A stretch of DNA of 64,000 nt, taken from Nomia melanderi. Its lineage: Eukaryota > Arthropoda > Insecta > Hymenoptera > Halictidae. Below, piece after piece: positions 38,790 to 50,940 of the stretch. The stretch spans positions 12,393,501 through 12,457,500 of the forward strand of contig NC_135003.1 in assembly GCF_051020985.1 (NCBI RefSeq). Direction: 5' to 3'. Numbering within the stretch: position 1 is the first letter of the stretch; each line of letters opens with the position of its first letter. Both the position numbers and the translations under genes were made by a program. The notes beneath the pieces were generated by a model that was not told where the DNA came from, made no database searches, and saw only the letters and a program-made list of their open reading frames with translations.

Positions 38790-39916
38790 TTATAATCCTC
38801 GCGAATTTAATATAGTAAACAAAGCATTACACAGAAATGCATATGATAAGATACACGCTAAATACAAGTGAACATCGTCACAGCAACGATAATCAACGTA
38901 TTCCCCAAACGAATCCCTGTCACGCACACGGTCGCGAGCGTGCCAACGTACACAATAAAAATCTACGTGAAATCGTGCTAAGAGAATTCGAGAAATCACG
39001 ATACAGTGGGATGAAAGTACATTCGAAATGTTCAAGGATAGACAGCAATATATGCTCGAAGTCGCTTCCCTAGACGACAGTACATGCAAATGATTCCCGG
39101 TACCATATTTGTCAAACGCTACCATGTCCCCTAAAGTAGAATTTGTCACAGCCACCTTCGTGGCGCCGTGAACAGGAGATTTGTATTCCGCGCGCGGGCA
39201 AAACGTTCGCAGCGTTCCGCGGCGCTGGGCTCCGGCTAGACTGAGCCTGTCGGCGGACGATAGCCTCATTGTTATCGTGAATTTCTGGCGGTGATCGGTG
39301 ACGAGCCCGGCCGAATTTATCGGTGGCGACCCGATAAGCGTGAAATTCTCCGCCGAATCGGCCGATCCCGCGGCGCAGTGGTTCCGAAGGGTCGCCGGTC
39401 TCCGGCCGTCGTAAACCGCGCTGCCTCGTAAAGAGACTTTTACGGAGCACCGTAAATATGGCCGCGCCGCACTTGCCCGTGCTTCTTCGGGATTACTTAA
39501 CGACCGGCCGTTCATCCTTTATCGCGGCCCGTGTATTCGCGAATTTCCCGTAAATCGCGGCACGGACGTTGCGTAAATGCAACGAGAGCATCGACGCCCG
39601 GACACGAAAGAAGTTGTTAAGAGGGAAAACAGACGAGGGCCGGGACATTGAAAGGGGACACTGTTTAGATAGCCGGTGCTACGCTCGGCTCGATCGATCC
39701 TCTATCTTCGTAGGAATATGATTGTTTTATATGGCCGAGTCCCCAGACAGAAGTGTTTTCTGAAACTTCCCGAGCGTTCGCGCGGGAAGATATATCGTGG
39801 AAAGGGCGAGCCACGCGAGCGTTGATGTGCTCGTACTCTGATCAGTCCAGAACTGGATTGGAATTATGGAAAAGATAGTCCGATTTTACGGTGTGGTATC
39901 TTGATTTTAAATTGGT
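38790..39916. other. No gene recognised; contains the longest unassigned frame
   Basis: A 241-codon - frame (38790-39515) shows no domain, signal peptide or repeat, and another - frame overlaps it. I treat it as chance. Confidence 0.35.
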
Positions 39917-40144
39917 TCAACCCTTTGCGCTCGAGAGGCGACTCCCAGTCGGATGATTTGATAAAATTATAAACCTTGGTATTTACCATTAAGTATACTG
40001 CACTAATACGTGGAATATTGAGAGAATAGCTTTGTTACCTAATTTATGTATATCTTGTTAAATTCATTTTAAAGAATCTTGTCTACATCTAATTAGAAAG
40101 TATAGAGTATTTCAAGTGGAAAACTTTCAAGTGAAAAAGGTTAA
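39917..40144 (+). mobile_element. TTAA-1 MITE
   Basis: CCCTTTGCGCTCGAGAGGCG near the left (TCAA instead of TTAA) and AAGTGAAAAAGGTTAA at the right; interior AATAGCTTTGTTACCTAATT. Confidence 0.7.
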
Positions 40145-40461
40145 AGCAGTATTAATGTATTTAGGGAATCGCAGGGGATTTTCGGGATAGCGACTTTCTA
40201 TTGGATCTAACCGATGTTTGTGTCACGTCTTATTTCGTGAGATTAATTGCAATCTAAGCTTCATTGTTTTGTTACTGTTAATCTTCGTTCATCGTGTTCC
40301 ATCATCCAACGAAAGAAATGTTTTCATTATCGCTGAATTTCGGTTACCAAAGTTAAGCACAATGTACAATCTCATTATTCCTAATTTCCTTCTAGCCCCA
40401 GTAATTCCCAAAATATCAAAGAATATACGTATCCCACCTCTAACTTTCATATTATCATAAA

Positions 40462-40955
40462 AACTACCTTCCATTTAATCAAAATCAGTGACACCGTTTT
40501 ACCACGTTCCCTTTCAACACGCCCCAATCCCTAATCAATATAATTACCCCATTGTCAGCCAACTATTTCACTCTCAGATCGAACATACCACATGAAAATA
40601 CACACAGAAACGTTCGATATTTCAATAAGAACTACCTTCCATCTCATCAAAATCAGTGACACCGTTTAACCACGTTTCCTTTCAACACGCCCCAACCCCT
40701 AATCAATATAATTACCCTATTGTGAGCTAATTATTCCACTCTCAAGCGTACTGCACGAAGATACACTCAGAAACGTTCGAGATTTCAATAAGAACTACCT
40801 TGCATCTCATCAAAATCAGTGACACCGTTTAACCACGCTCCCTTTCAACACATTCCAACCCCTAATCAATATAATTACCCTATTGTCAACCAGCTATTCG
40901 GCTCTCGAGCATACTGCACGAAGATACACACAGAAACGTTCGAGATTTCAATTGG
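40462..40955 (+). repeat. Three-copy tandem array, about 165 bp unit
   Basis: AACTACCTTCC/GC begins copies at about 40462, 40630 and 40793. Each contains AAAATCAGTGACACCGTTT, CCTAATCAATATAATTACCC and CAGAAACGTTCGA. The unit is unrelated to the one at 36360. Confidence 0.88.
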
Positions 40956-43811
40956 AGTGGTCCAATTCCAACGGCATTGTCCAACTGATATACCGGGGCA
41001 ATATCTACAACGATCTAGTTTGTTCGGATCGCGGGCAGAGGCATCCGGGCTGCCGCAATGCATCATTCCACGATGGGGGGGCCGCGAGGGCGGGGGCGTC
41101 TTCCTTCTACGCAGGACATCTTAGACGCAGACGTCGTCTGGCCATTCACAGACACGGCAGGATCGATATGAGGAAGTTCCAGGACCACGAGGATCCACGG
41201 TCGCTCCGCGGGACTGCCGACGTGCCCTTCGCCCTCTTCCCGGCCACCCTTGTCCTCCTCTTTTTCGGCTGTCGCCGGCTCAAAGCAAGGGCACCACCCT
41301 CGTAGAGGCAGGGGCGGGGGGTGGCCGCGTACACGACGTGAAATCTTGAAGAGGAGTTCCACGATTTCGGAGTTCCAGACTCAATTTCGATGAGTTACGG
41401 CCCTCGAAGGGACGAGTAATGGATAGGGAGGGCAACGAAAAGAAAGGGAGAAAAGGGGCGGACTAATTTTCATCGAAAATCGTTGAGCCACACCGCTGTG
41501 TTTTGTAACGGCCTACAGCGACCTGGTGTTTTATGGATAAACAGTTTTAGTTTCAAAAATTCTTTGAAATGTAGAAAACCTTCAATAGATGAAGCTAAAT
41601 TATATATCGATTGCTTAAATACTAGCAAAAACAGAAACTACATGGTAATCTCTTGCTCTCCGAGTAATTAAGTCATTCGCCTGCAACTCCATTTTCCAAA
41701 TACGAACGTTTTATCTCGCCGAAATGTCGACATCCGCCCGCAAAGGGTTAAAGAATTTCTTGAGTTTCCTGATAGGCATTAAAACGAAACGAGGTACTGA
41801 GATCTAAATAACACGGCGAAAGAATCGAATTTTTGTTATTACTCACCGGGGAATTACCGAGATTCCTTTCAATTTATTCAACCTCTTAGCCAATACAGGT
41901 ATTTATCTATTTCAACCGGCGCGTCGTAACGGTCTACTTTTGTTCAATTTAAATGCGGCAACGCGAATGCGCACGCATGCACGCGTTCCGTCTATAAATA
42001 AATACACTAACCAGTCGTTTTATGAAAGTAGTAAAATGATGTAAGTCTCACTCGCACCTTTTCTGAAAATCGACGTTAGGTAATCAGAGTTCTCTGGAAA
42101 AGAGTATAAATTGAATCGGAGTAATACTAATTACGAAGCGGGTCTCGCTGGCACGGCCGGAGGAAAATATTACAATATTAATGATACGTAACGTTCCGGT
42201 CCACGCATCCATAATTTATTCCCAACGAGACACCGGAATTCTTCATTCCGTGTGTCGATCGCGATACCCGAGTCGCGCGCGCGGGGGAAATATTAACGGT
42301 TTTCACTCCACTTTCACGCGTCGCGAAAAATCGGAATCGGCCGCGCAGCGACGAGGAATTCTCTGTCTCTCGGCGGCTTCCCAGTTCTTAGGTGATCCGC
42401 CGATAGGCATCTCTCCTGCAACGGAGTCACCTCGTTCGGTTTCACGGGCGAGGAACACGCGGGACTAGCGAAAGACGGCGTCGCTCGCGGAGGAAAAGCG
42501 TCGCTCCGGTCTGCTCGCTTCGAGCCATATACGGGTTTAGCCTAATTTCCGCCGTGTCTCGCAACGAGTCCGAAGTCGCCTCTTGGAATTCCACAGTCAT
42601 TTTGCAACGGGCCACTCGCCTGCCGGCTGATCTTCTCGCTTCTTCGTTTCGTCGGCGAAGTTCGCTTCAACCGATCGCCTCGGTTTACGGTTTCTTCAGA
42701 CTGCTGAGATTCTCTTAACCGCTTCCCCTATGATTGCCTCCGCTGCCGCGCTCGACAGAACTGTCTTATTCTGTGTAATTTACTGGGGAATGAAGTATTC
42801 CGTGATCATTTTGTATTTACGTTTACTCTGAAGTACTGTGATCGGTGATAGGGAAGTAATTAACTTGTCGAAAGAGTTTCGCCTATGTTTAATCAATTTT
42901 TCATTTGTAACTGCTGGCGAGGAGTTAATATTTTTTTAGTGTCGACGAATTGTGAGTTTAGTGGTTGCTTCGGTAATATTGAATAAAGATTATAATAGAG
43001 TTTATGGAGTTTATGGAGTTTATGGAGTTTGAGGAGTATTGTTTCTTCGTAACGTTGTTGGGAACGAATGAGAAAATATCGGAATGTAAAATGTTTATGC
43101 GATTTGTATAAGCATGAGGATTGATGTTTGTGACTGTATAATTATCGAATGTTCTGAACGTAGAGGTATGCTTAGCAAACTTTTATTTTCACGATTTCTC
43201 TAATTATAAGACTTCATAGGATTCGATCGTGAAGACATAAAGTGGCGTTTAAGTTATGAACAGTATAGGCACCGCAGCTAATTGAAATTTTAATTAATCA
43301 GACGGACTACTTAGGCAGATGGCTGCGGCTAGGCTCCAGGACAATCGTGGTCTACCGCTAACCGCCCCACTGGCTGACGCTACATGTTTTTCGCTTCGCA
43401 TATTTATAGGCTTCTGCAATTTATGACACTCATTACTCGTCTCTCGTAGAGTGTACCACTTGGTTCTTCAGCGAAAGAGGAATTTCGGTCGTAGCGGAGT
43501 ATTGTCATGGGGTTGGTCCCAATTTCCCTCGAATAAGTCGTTATATTTAACTGTGCGCCTGCCTCGTAAAAATTTTAATTTTCCTCCGACTCTATGCTGC
43601 GCGTAATATTTGTTTAAAAAACTTCAGACGAAAGACTTGCGAAATCGATAAATATAATATTACTAGGACAGCATTTAAACGGACGCATTGATTAAAAAGA
43701 TATTCACATTCTTAGATCTTAGATCTTAGAATTCTAGTTATTAGAAATTCTTTGATTAGATTACTGGTTAATTCATGTTTGAATTATAATACAAGTAACA
43801 AGTCCGACAAA
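40956..43811. other. No gene recognised
   Basis: Overlapping frames at 40875-41362 on both strands are compositional. A TTAA-1-like end (CCGCAAAGGGTTAA) is at about 41739-41752. The rest is plain. Confidence 0.4.
43001..43036 (+). repeat. 9-bp tandem repeat, four copies
   Basis: TTTATGGAG three times, then TTTGAGGAG. Confidence 0.85.
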
Positions 43812-44273
43812 TTAACAGTAAAACTGTCGGACGAGTCAAAATCAGCCATTCCTGATATCTTCCTCTTGCAATTATTACAGAAATAACAGATGGTTCTCTG
43901 AGAAATTATAATTTAATTTAATATTATTAGAAATTATAGCTTAACTCTTCGCGCTCGGAAGTTTTCCACTAGAAATATTTTAATATTTCCTGATGAGACA
44001 AAAACGATATTCTGTGAAACTAACTCGAAGAGAAATTATACTTATTTTATTTCAGTGTTTTTGAAATTGATGAGTTTTACAAGGTATAATATTAAATATC
44101 AAATTTTATAGTTTCACTGTATGAAATCAAGTGAATGTGAGTCACCTCTCAAGTGCAACGGGTTAATTTCTAATAATTATTCAAGAAGTCGATTCAACAC
44201 CACGAAAACTGAATTGCAAAGTAATTAAAGTCTCAACGGAAACTCAATTGAACTGCTGTAGTTTTAGTGTCGA
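43812..44273. mobile_element. TTAA-4 MITE split by a TTAA-1 insertion
   Basis: The left part begins TTAACAGTAAAACTGTCGGA and the right part ends TGCTGTAGTTTTAGTGTCGA. The inserted TTAA-1 occupies 43941-44166. Confidence 0.65.
43941..44166 (-). mobile_element. TTAA-1 MITE nested in a TTAA-4 element
   Basis: TTAACTCTTCGCGCTCGGAA at left and CAAGTGCAACGGGTTAA at right, with TTAA on both sides, as expected for duplication of a TTAA target. Confidence 0.75.
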
Positions 44274-44740
44274 ACGTCGAAAAACAAGTTCGCACTGTTT
44301 GTTTTCTCTCATCGATTTCCACGCACGTTTTCCAGTAAGTTGATAGTCGCGATACACGACGCTACCGTTGTTGATAGCTGCCGCATGAAATTTGATACTT
44401 TCCGCGTCTGTCGAGCAACAAGAAAGAGGATACTCATCCAGACGGCATGATGGATTATAAACGGAAAGGGATTCGTCGCGTTCCCGGGACGCGCGGCGTG
44501 ACAAATTGGGAGGGAAACGTATTCGAATCGATATGTGGTGACAAATTCGAGGGCGGTCCCGCCCGTACGGCTTGGCGAGATGAGAATGTTGCCGAGGCTG
44601 GTCCCGGAAGACGCAAACATGTTATGACAGAACACACGGAGGAGTATTCGCTCTACCATAAACGTCTCAGCGAAATTGCGGAATTCCAACCTGTCCTCGT
44701 TTGTAGAGTAGAGTTCATTTGGTTACGACTAACTTCGCTG
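44274..44740. other. No gene recognised; opposing open frames
   Basis: Frames of 112 codons (+, 44447-44785) and 126 codons (-, 44309-44689) cover the same DNA; neither shows a domain. Confidence 0.3.
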
Positions 44741-44990
44741 TTAACACATTGCGCACTGGTAACGAGAAATCTTGTTTTTATGTAAAGACACTTAGCTATG
44801 CGACTTCGCTAATTACCACAGCATTGGATAAAATATAAAATTTGATTCGAATTGAGTGTCTATTTAAAATAGATTACATAACAATATGATATCTGAGTTT
44901 CTCTATGTGTGTTATAAGTTGACCTCAGTGAAAATTGCCAACCGCACAATTCAGTTTTCTGAAAATTAGCCGGTACGCAATGTGTTGATA
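44741..44990. mobile_element. TTAA-2 MITE
   Basis: TTAACACATTGCGCACTGGT and AGCCGGTACGCAATGTGTTG are inverted ends. The interior matches 6169-6515. Confidence 0.72.
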
Positions 44991-45032
44991 ACTTCATATT
45001 TTATAGTAGATTATTTTACTTGCGTTATAACA

Positions 45033-45305
45033 TTAACCCCTTGCTCTATGTTTTATTTTCCAACTGTGATCGATACAACTTCGTCACTAATAATTATTGA
45101 AAAAGAGAAAAATTCCATGCATATTCTATGTCTATGTTTATCTATGTAATAAGATATGTTTTAACTATTAGACTAAGTTTTATCTATGTAATCATTGATA
45201 ACAAAAGAATTATATCTAATTATAATTCAAAAGAATTGATATTTATGTTTGCCAAATTCTATTTAAAATCTTCACCACGAGTCTCACGCGTTATTGTAAC
45301 GCAAG
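45033..45305. mobile_element. TTAA-5 MITE, partial
   Basis: TTAACCCCTTGCTCTATG opens it and GAAAAAGAGAAAAATTCCAT matches the copy at 2279. The right end blurs into the following TTAA-1 element. Confidence 0.45.
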
Positions 45306-45541
45306 TTAACCCTTTGCACTCGAAAGGTGACTCTCAGTCACCATTTGATTCGATATAACAATATTACAAAGTGTTGTATATAATATTAAGTTTCGTATAA
45401 TGCATCAATATGTGGAATATTTATATAAAATAGCTTTGTTTCTTAATTTACGTATATTCTCTCAGTTCGTTTCAGATAATATCGTCTACTCATAGCAAAG
45501 TGTCGAACGTTTCCAATGAAAATCTTCCGAGTGCAAATTAA
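45306..45541 (+). mobile_element. TTAA-1 MITE
   Basis: TTAACCCTTTGCACTCGAAA and CTTCCGAGTGCAAATTAA with TTAA on both sides; interior AATAGCTTTGTTTCTTAATT. Confidence 0.8.
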
Positions 45542-46967
45542 TACAATACAATACTAAAACACTACTTATTCATCGCTTGAACCGTTCAATTGAAGTCTGA
45601 AAAACTACCAAAAGCTAGTAGAATCCATAAAACATAATCTCCGCGTTCATCCCATTCGTTTCCCGCGGAATCCCTTGAAATATTCAAACGTACAAACAAA
45701 ATCCTTACTTTCCATTCAAATATTCACACATTCCACATCTCAAAAACATTCTCCCGAAATGAAATTCAATCCGCATCAATACCGGGCTGCAGCCTGAATT
45801 TCCGGGAGGCAGACTCCCATCGCTCCCACGAGAAGAACGACAGCGTCAGTTTCAATTCCAAGCTTGAATCGAATCGCAACAGTGATTGTTCGTCGCCAAA
45901 CAATCGGCCGACGAGAAAAACTCTCTCAATCGAGAGTGGCGATGGGAAATGTTATCGTGCGGAGCCGGCCGCGTTCCCTCGCAATCAGTTCCGAAGTTCG
46001 TCGGGCAACGGCGCGAGGGCCGTAAACAAAATGGCGGCGGCCGCGGCACGGTACGTACCCGCTCCGAAAGTCAATTTCAGCGTAGGCGAGCCGCGTAAAG
46101 GTAAAACTCGTGACTAGGGGCAGGGTAATGATCGATCTGCCCGCGGTTGCGCCGGTCTCATCCGGTTATTTTCAATAAGGGATCGACGGCGTTAATAAAT
46201 GGCCGCGGGACACGTGGCAACTGCCGCGGCGAATCGAACCGGTGATTTTGTAAATTCCGTGGCGCGCGGACGCGACGCGAATCGCCGATTGAAAATTGTG
46301 CAATTTCGATTCGATTCGATTCGTTTCGTTTAGTTCGGTGAACGTCTCGTAGCGGGCGGCGCGTTCTGTTTCCTGTAATTTCCCGAGCGAGGCCGTTCAT
46401 CGGGAAATGGCGTAACGCTGGAAAACGAGATCTGAAAATGTATGAGCTTACCTAGCGCGCCCGCGCGCGCTCGCGCGGGAAGCAACGAAGGAGGGAGGAA
46501 AAAAGAGCGGCGCGAGGATCGAGGCTCCCTTTTACCTGCAAATTATTATCCTCGTTCCCGTGACTAACGTCGCCGATCGTCTCCCATCCGAGCCGCGCGG
46601 AAATTATCCCAAGGCATATTCGCCGGCTCGTGAGTTGTTAGTTTTAAATCTGTGGTAATTCCCGGCCGACACGGCGATTGGTATCGTATCCGTTGCCCGG
46701 CTAAGTGTCTTTGTGACGAAACCCTCTATCCCGATGCGAAAACCGTTGACGTACCGTCGCGAAGATCGAATGTCGCGATCGGCGTAACGATGTTTAACCC
46801 GTTGCCGCAAACGACCGCTATTGCCGTCCATTTTACGGACTGTACTAATACATTTGTTTGTTTATTCTTCGGTAATACGTTGGACAAACATGACGTAACA
46901 GTCTAGGTAACATGTAAGTTGAGTTTGTGTACGATTTTCCATGACCTGAACAAGTCAAAGCAAACAA
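45542..46967. other. No gene recognised; CpG-rich
   Basis: A TTCGA-type simple tract is at 46305-46332 and a GCGC-rich run at about 46454-46480. No domain in any frame. Confidence 0.4.
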
Positions 46968-47195
46968 TTGACCCTTTGCACTCGATAGTGTTTGATATAA
47001 AGATTCGTTATTTCCTGATGAAATATCGATAACATTGTTTGCTACTAACGAAAAGAAAAATCTTGCATAAACTGAGAGACAGAACTATTTTATTTTTATG
47101 TTTCGCGTGTTGATACCTTACGCAAAATTTAATGTTGTTAAATAACTGCGTTTTTGGGCACGATTTTGAAATTAAAAGTGCGCGCTATGGGTTAA
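46968..47195 (-). mobile_element. TTAA-1 MITE, diverged
   Basis: GACCCTTTGCACTCGATAGT at left, CGCTATGGGTTAA at right, with the reverse-oriented interior between. Confidence 0.55.
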
Positions 47196-47371
47196 TGAAG
47201 TTTTGTTTGCAATGAGACATAGGGAAGATTTATAATTAGACGAATTTTTATTTCAACGTTGAATACTAGTTTGCGCAATGTAAATATTCAAGGGTTTTTC
47301 ATTTCTGTTTCAGTAGGGTTTTCAACCCTAAAACCGAAAAGAGTTCACTGGGTATTGCAACTGTCTACAGT

Positions 47372-47733
47372 TGGACAAGAAGAACAGCAGAACCTAATAA
47401 TCCAATTTTTTCCGTGGATCCGGCCACTTGGTCAGGATTGTGGTTCGGAACTTGGCACGGAACATTTTTTCTTGGCAAGCAGTCGCAATGCTTCATCGAC
47501 AATTTATATTGGTTCGAGGACGTTTTTAACCGTGTTACTCTTTCTTGGACAGTTTCAAAGCAGATATTCTATTAAGTTGGCCGATAAGTCTTCTTGCATT
47601 CTTTTAAGAAATCTTTGAGCCAAATTTCACACCATTCAATTGGAGTTCGTTCAACTATACGTTGTCCATGTTCTTCAACTTCTACCATTTTTCGTTCATG
47701 TATTCTCAATCTTTCAAATCTAATCAAATACAT
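47372..47733 (-). pseudogene. Possible coding remnant with two adjacent stops
   Basis: From an ATG at 47733 the - strand reads 53 codons, including ERKMVEVEEHGQRIVERTPI and WCEIWLKDFLKECKK. It then meets TAA TAG at 47574-47569 and continues open for about 67 codons (ETVQERVTRLKTSSNQYKL, MKHCDCLPRKNVPC). The composition looks protein-like, but I do not recognise the family. It sits beside a TTAA-5 terminus, so it may be part of a decayed larger element. Confidence 0.25.
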
Positions 47734-47739
47734 TTACAA

Positions 47740-47946
47740 TTTTCAAATTGAAGTATGAGAGAATCTCATACAAATTATTCAATTTATTCGAACGCAAATT
47801 ACATATTATTCCTCTGCTACCAATGATTATACCTTAGAGCACAAGCTGACATAGAATAAGACTAGAATTTTCTTCTATTTTCAATAAATTACTGATAACA
47901 CTGGATCGATCCACAGTTCAGAATGAAGTCATAGGGCAAGGGGTCA
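47740..47946. mobile_element. TTAA-5 MITE right part
   Basis: It shares CAATGATTATACCTTA and CCACAGTTCAGAA with 8981-9215 and ends TCATAGGGCAAGGGGTCAA. The left end is not clear. Confidence 0.55.
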
Positions 47947-48702
47947 ACACGTTGACTGCCAACGTTTTAAACATCACTTATTCCTTTGTAACGAAAATAA
48001 AAAGGAACAATTGTCAATTACTTAGTACACAATTATCAGGTTACACTACGATCCAGTTTGTACCGTTACACTGTTTGTCTAATAAACACAAATATTTGCC
48101 AAGTACGATGCTTAAAAGAATTCGACGAAGCACAGTAGTTCGCGAGTGCGCGAATGAAGGAAAAAGCTAAAAACTATCTCGAAGAGAAGAAATGTTTCAA
48201 TTCAAATTTTCGGAATTGACGTTCGGCCGGCTGGAACGGCGAAATCGGCCACTGCGCGACGTGAGTTCCGTTTTCATCGCGGATCAATCGGGTCGGCCGC
48301 GCGAAAATTATGCCGCGAGCGTGCGCGTGCGGCCCGCTATCCGTGGCTCGCGTATGAGATTTCTCGGGAAAGTAAAGAATCTAGAGTAATTGGCTGCGCC
48401 GGGGCAAGGAGAGCGAGTTTTTCATTCTTTCGGGGGATACGGGGATATCTATTACCGGCGAGCGTCGTTAATCCCTTTGCTCGCGGGACAACAACGGTTA
48501 CGTGATTTATTGGAGAAGCGTGCCCGTACCTGTCATAATTTGTAACTGTAATCGCGTACAAGGGTGACTTCGAAACCGTGATCCTTTGTGTTGTCACAGC
48601 TCACCGTAGAAATCGATCTGTCGACTTCTCTACTTTGGTTTATTCGAGTTTATATGTGGCATTAAGTGATATTCTGTATTCCTAATTTACGATATTAATG
48701 CT
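47947..48702. other. No gene recognised
   Basis: Short frames only. Confidence 0.4.
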
Positions 48703-48934
48703 TTCAACGCGTTGAATGCCATGGGGTCACCGGTGACCACGAACCAAATCGAATTACTGTAGTTCACACAATTAAACGATGATTGGAAAACATTTCTATA
48801 TAAAGAATGCTACCTAATGACATTCGCTGGATGAACGTGCAATAATCATAATGGAATTCAATCAAAGGATTCATTATACTTCTTCCATCTCGTGCACTTT
48901 GCCCTATGAAATCGTAAAGTATTCAACCTGTTAA
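48703..48934. mobile_element. TTAA-3 MITE
   Basis: TCAACGCGTTGAATGCCATG at left and AAGTATTCAACCTGTTAA at right. GGGGTCACCGGTGACC follows the left end; the interior has AATTAAACGATGATTGG and GAATGCTACCTAATG. Confidence 0.65.
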
Positions 48935-49792
48935 TATTGTAAGCCTTTTTATATATGATATTGTGTTCGATAATCATAACAGTACCTCTTTCAGTTTTGT
49001 CCATTCGGTTTGTTCGTTTATCGTGGAACATCGCTACGTTTCCGTTGCAAATGAAATTGTTACAGGACCCGTGACCTTCTCTTGTGATATTCCATTGTGA
49101 ATGAGTCGGGGAGAAAGAGCTGAGTCTACATTGGCGATTGAAATACGTTTATTCCGTGAAAAAATGCTCAAATGACAGATCGAACAGTGACCGGACGAAA
49201 AGGAACGGAATCAAACGGGACTCGCCGACGTTACAGCCGTCGCTGAGGTATCCTACGAAGATTAAATGGTCCTTTTGTAAACGTGACTCGAACCCCACGG
49301 CACAAAAGGCTGCAACGTACAGTCAAACCTATGACAATGCTATTGCACACTTCTGCGTGACCGTGAAACGACCACGACGATTATAGAGGAGGCTAGAAGG
49401 CAACAATGCGACGCGTTCAATGGCAATGGATCCGTTTTGTCTTGATGAATCTCACGAGGGGTAGATTTCAAATCATTGTAAATGCTTTCTGAGCTCCGAT
49501 AAGCTTTAGAACTCCATTTATTTCGACCAATCAGCCGTCTCTTTGTTATATCACGTTGTATCCTTGGCTCCAGCGATTGACAGTGTTCCGCCTTCTGGCA
49601 TTCCTCCTTTCAAACGTGATCAAATATTCTATAACCTTCCGAATACTGAAATCTTGGAAACTGAAACATCCATATGAGAGGAATAATGAATGGATAAGGA
49701 ATAAAAGAGCTTTGCATATCAAATTTAAACGAAACGTTCATCATCTACGAAAGAATGATCGTTTGAAGACAAGGCATTCAATTTAACAAATA
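48935..49792. other. No gene recognised
   Basis: Short frames without motifs. Confidence 0.4.
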
Positions 49793-50219
49793 TTAACCCT
49801 TTACTCGAGAGGTGGCTCGCCACTTGACTTTATACAGTGAAACTATAAAATTTGATAGTTAATATTATTCTACAATGCATCAATTTGAAAAATAACGACA
49901 TGAAATAGCTTTGTTCCTCGATGCACGTGTGATTTCCCTTCGAGTTTCAAAAATCGTTTTTATCTTATCTTTTGTCGTCTACCGTTTAATTGCTATTCCA
50001 TTAATGTAACATTTTAGATATGTATCACACAAATCCAAACTGAACTGACAAAATAGAATTCCTTATTCTTCTTCGCAAGTTACAAATTTCGATTTGATCG
50101 ATGTTTAAAAATATTTTAATATAATCACCGACACTCCCGTTTCTAGTAGCTGAAATTTAGCCGGCGTTCAATGCGTTAATATATTTCCAGCGGAAAAACT
50201 TCCGAGTGCAAAGGGTTAA
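49793..50219 (+). mobile_element. TTAA-1 MITE split by a nested element
   Basis: TTAACCCTTTACTCGAGAGG and CTTCCGAGTGCAAAGGGTTA are the ends. The family sequence is interrupted at 49986-50179. Confidence 0.75.
49986..50179. mobile_element. TTAA-2-like element nested in TTAA-1
   Basis: It is bounded by TTAA on both sides. Its right end TTAGCCGGCGTTCAATGCGT resembles the right end of TTAA-2 at 44741-44990 (TTAGCCGGTACGCAATGTGT). Confidence 0.6.
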
Positions 50220-50633
50220 GAACACTTGATGCGTTAGTTTTACACGAACAGAGCGGTGTATAGACGAAACAAGCTAGACTTATCAATCGGGAAAAATTGA
50301 TATTAGCATATAGAGTAGCAATCTAGTCATCGTCGACCCAATTCGCGAAGCCTCCAAGGGGAATGCGCGACAGAATCGCGATCTACGCTCGCCCGAAGAT
50401 GAATTCCGGTATGCTCGCTTGAATATCAGGTCACCTTCGTCATTCCAAGTATCTCAGGGCGACGTCGCGGATCGGATACCCGTGGCATAGCGCGAAAGGC
50501 CAGCGGAATACGGTTTTCTTAGCGTTGTAAATCGCTCTAATTTTCAGAACTTCGAAGCTCAATCTTAAAATCCGAATCCTGAAGTCTCGGAGTTCTATGA
50601 AGTTCGAATCATCGAAGTTTCACGATTCAACCT
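50220..50633. other. No gene recognised
   Basis: A run of TTCGAAG/AATC words at 50545-50633 resembles the tract at 25230-25700. Confidence 0.4.
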
Positions 50634-50892
50634 TAACCTCTTGGGTACGATGTGCCATCGTAATGGCTTCCGCTGATGTCATCTTATATTACGATGCGCC
50701 ACTATGGCGGCTTTCGCGGATATGATCAATTTTGTGATCTGATCCGATTGATCTAGACCAATTTCTGTAGTAATTTCTCAGAGAATAATATGTTACGTTT
50801 TTAATCAATATTAATAGCAGAGGCAAATGATATTGAAAATAATTGTTAATGATTTAGCATTACAGTAGTCATATTACGCTATGCTAGATGTA
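50634..50892. mobile_element. TTAA-7 element
   Basis: TTAACCTCTTGGGTACGATG starts it. CATATTACGCTATGCTAGAT lies near its right end. TTGAAAATAATTGTTAATGA is shared with 52936-53140. Confidence 0.4.
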
Positions 50893-50940
50893 AATTTCTT
50901 TAGATTAATTAATTATGTAATTGTAGCTATACAAACATAT

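Noticed and set aside
38790..39515. 241-codon - strand open frame
   Set aside because: No domain, signal peptide or repeat; overlapped by another frame; no convincing splice context. Length alone is not enough in CpG-rich DNA.
49280..49305. GGGGTTCGAGTC on the - strand, a tRNA B-box-like word
   Set aside because: The T stem does not pair properly and no A box or acceptor stem is found at the right distance.
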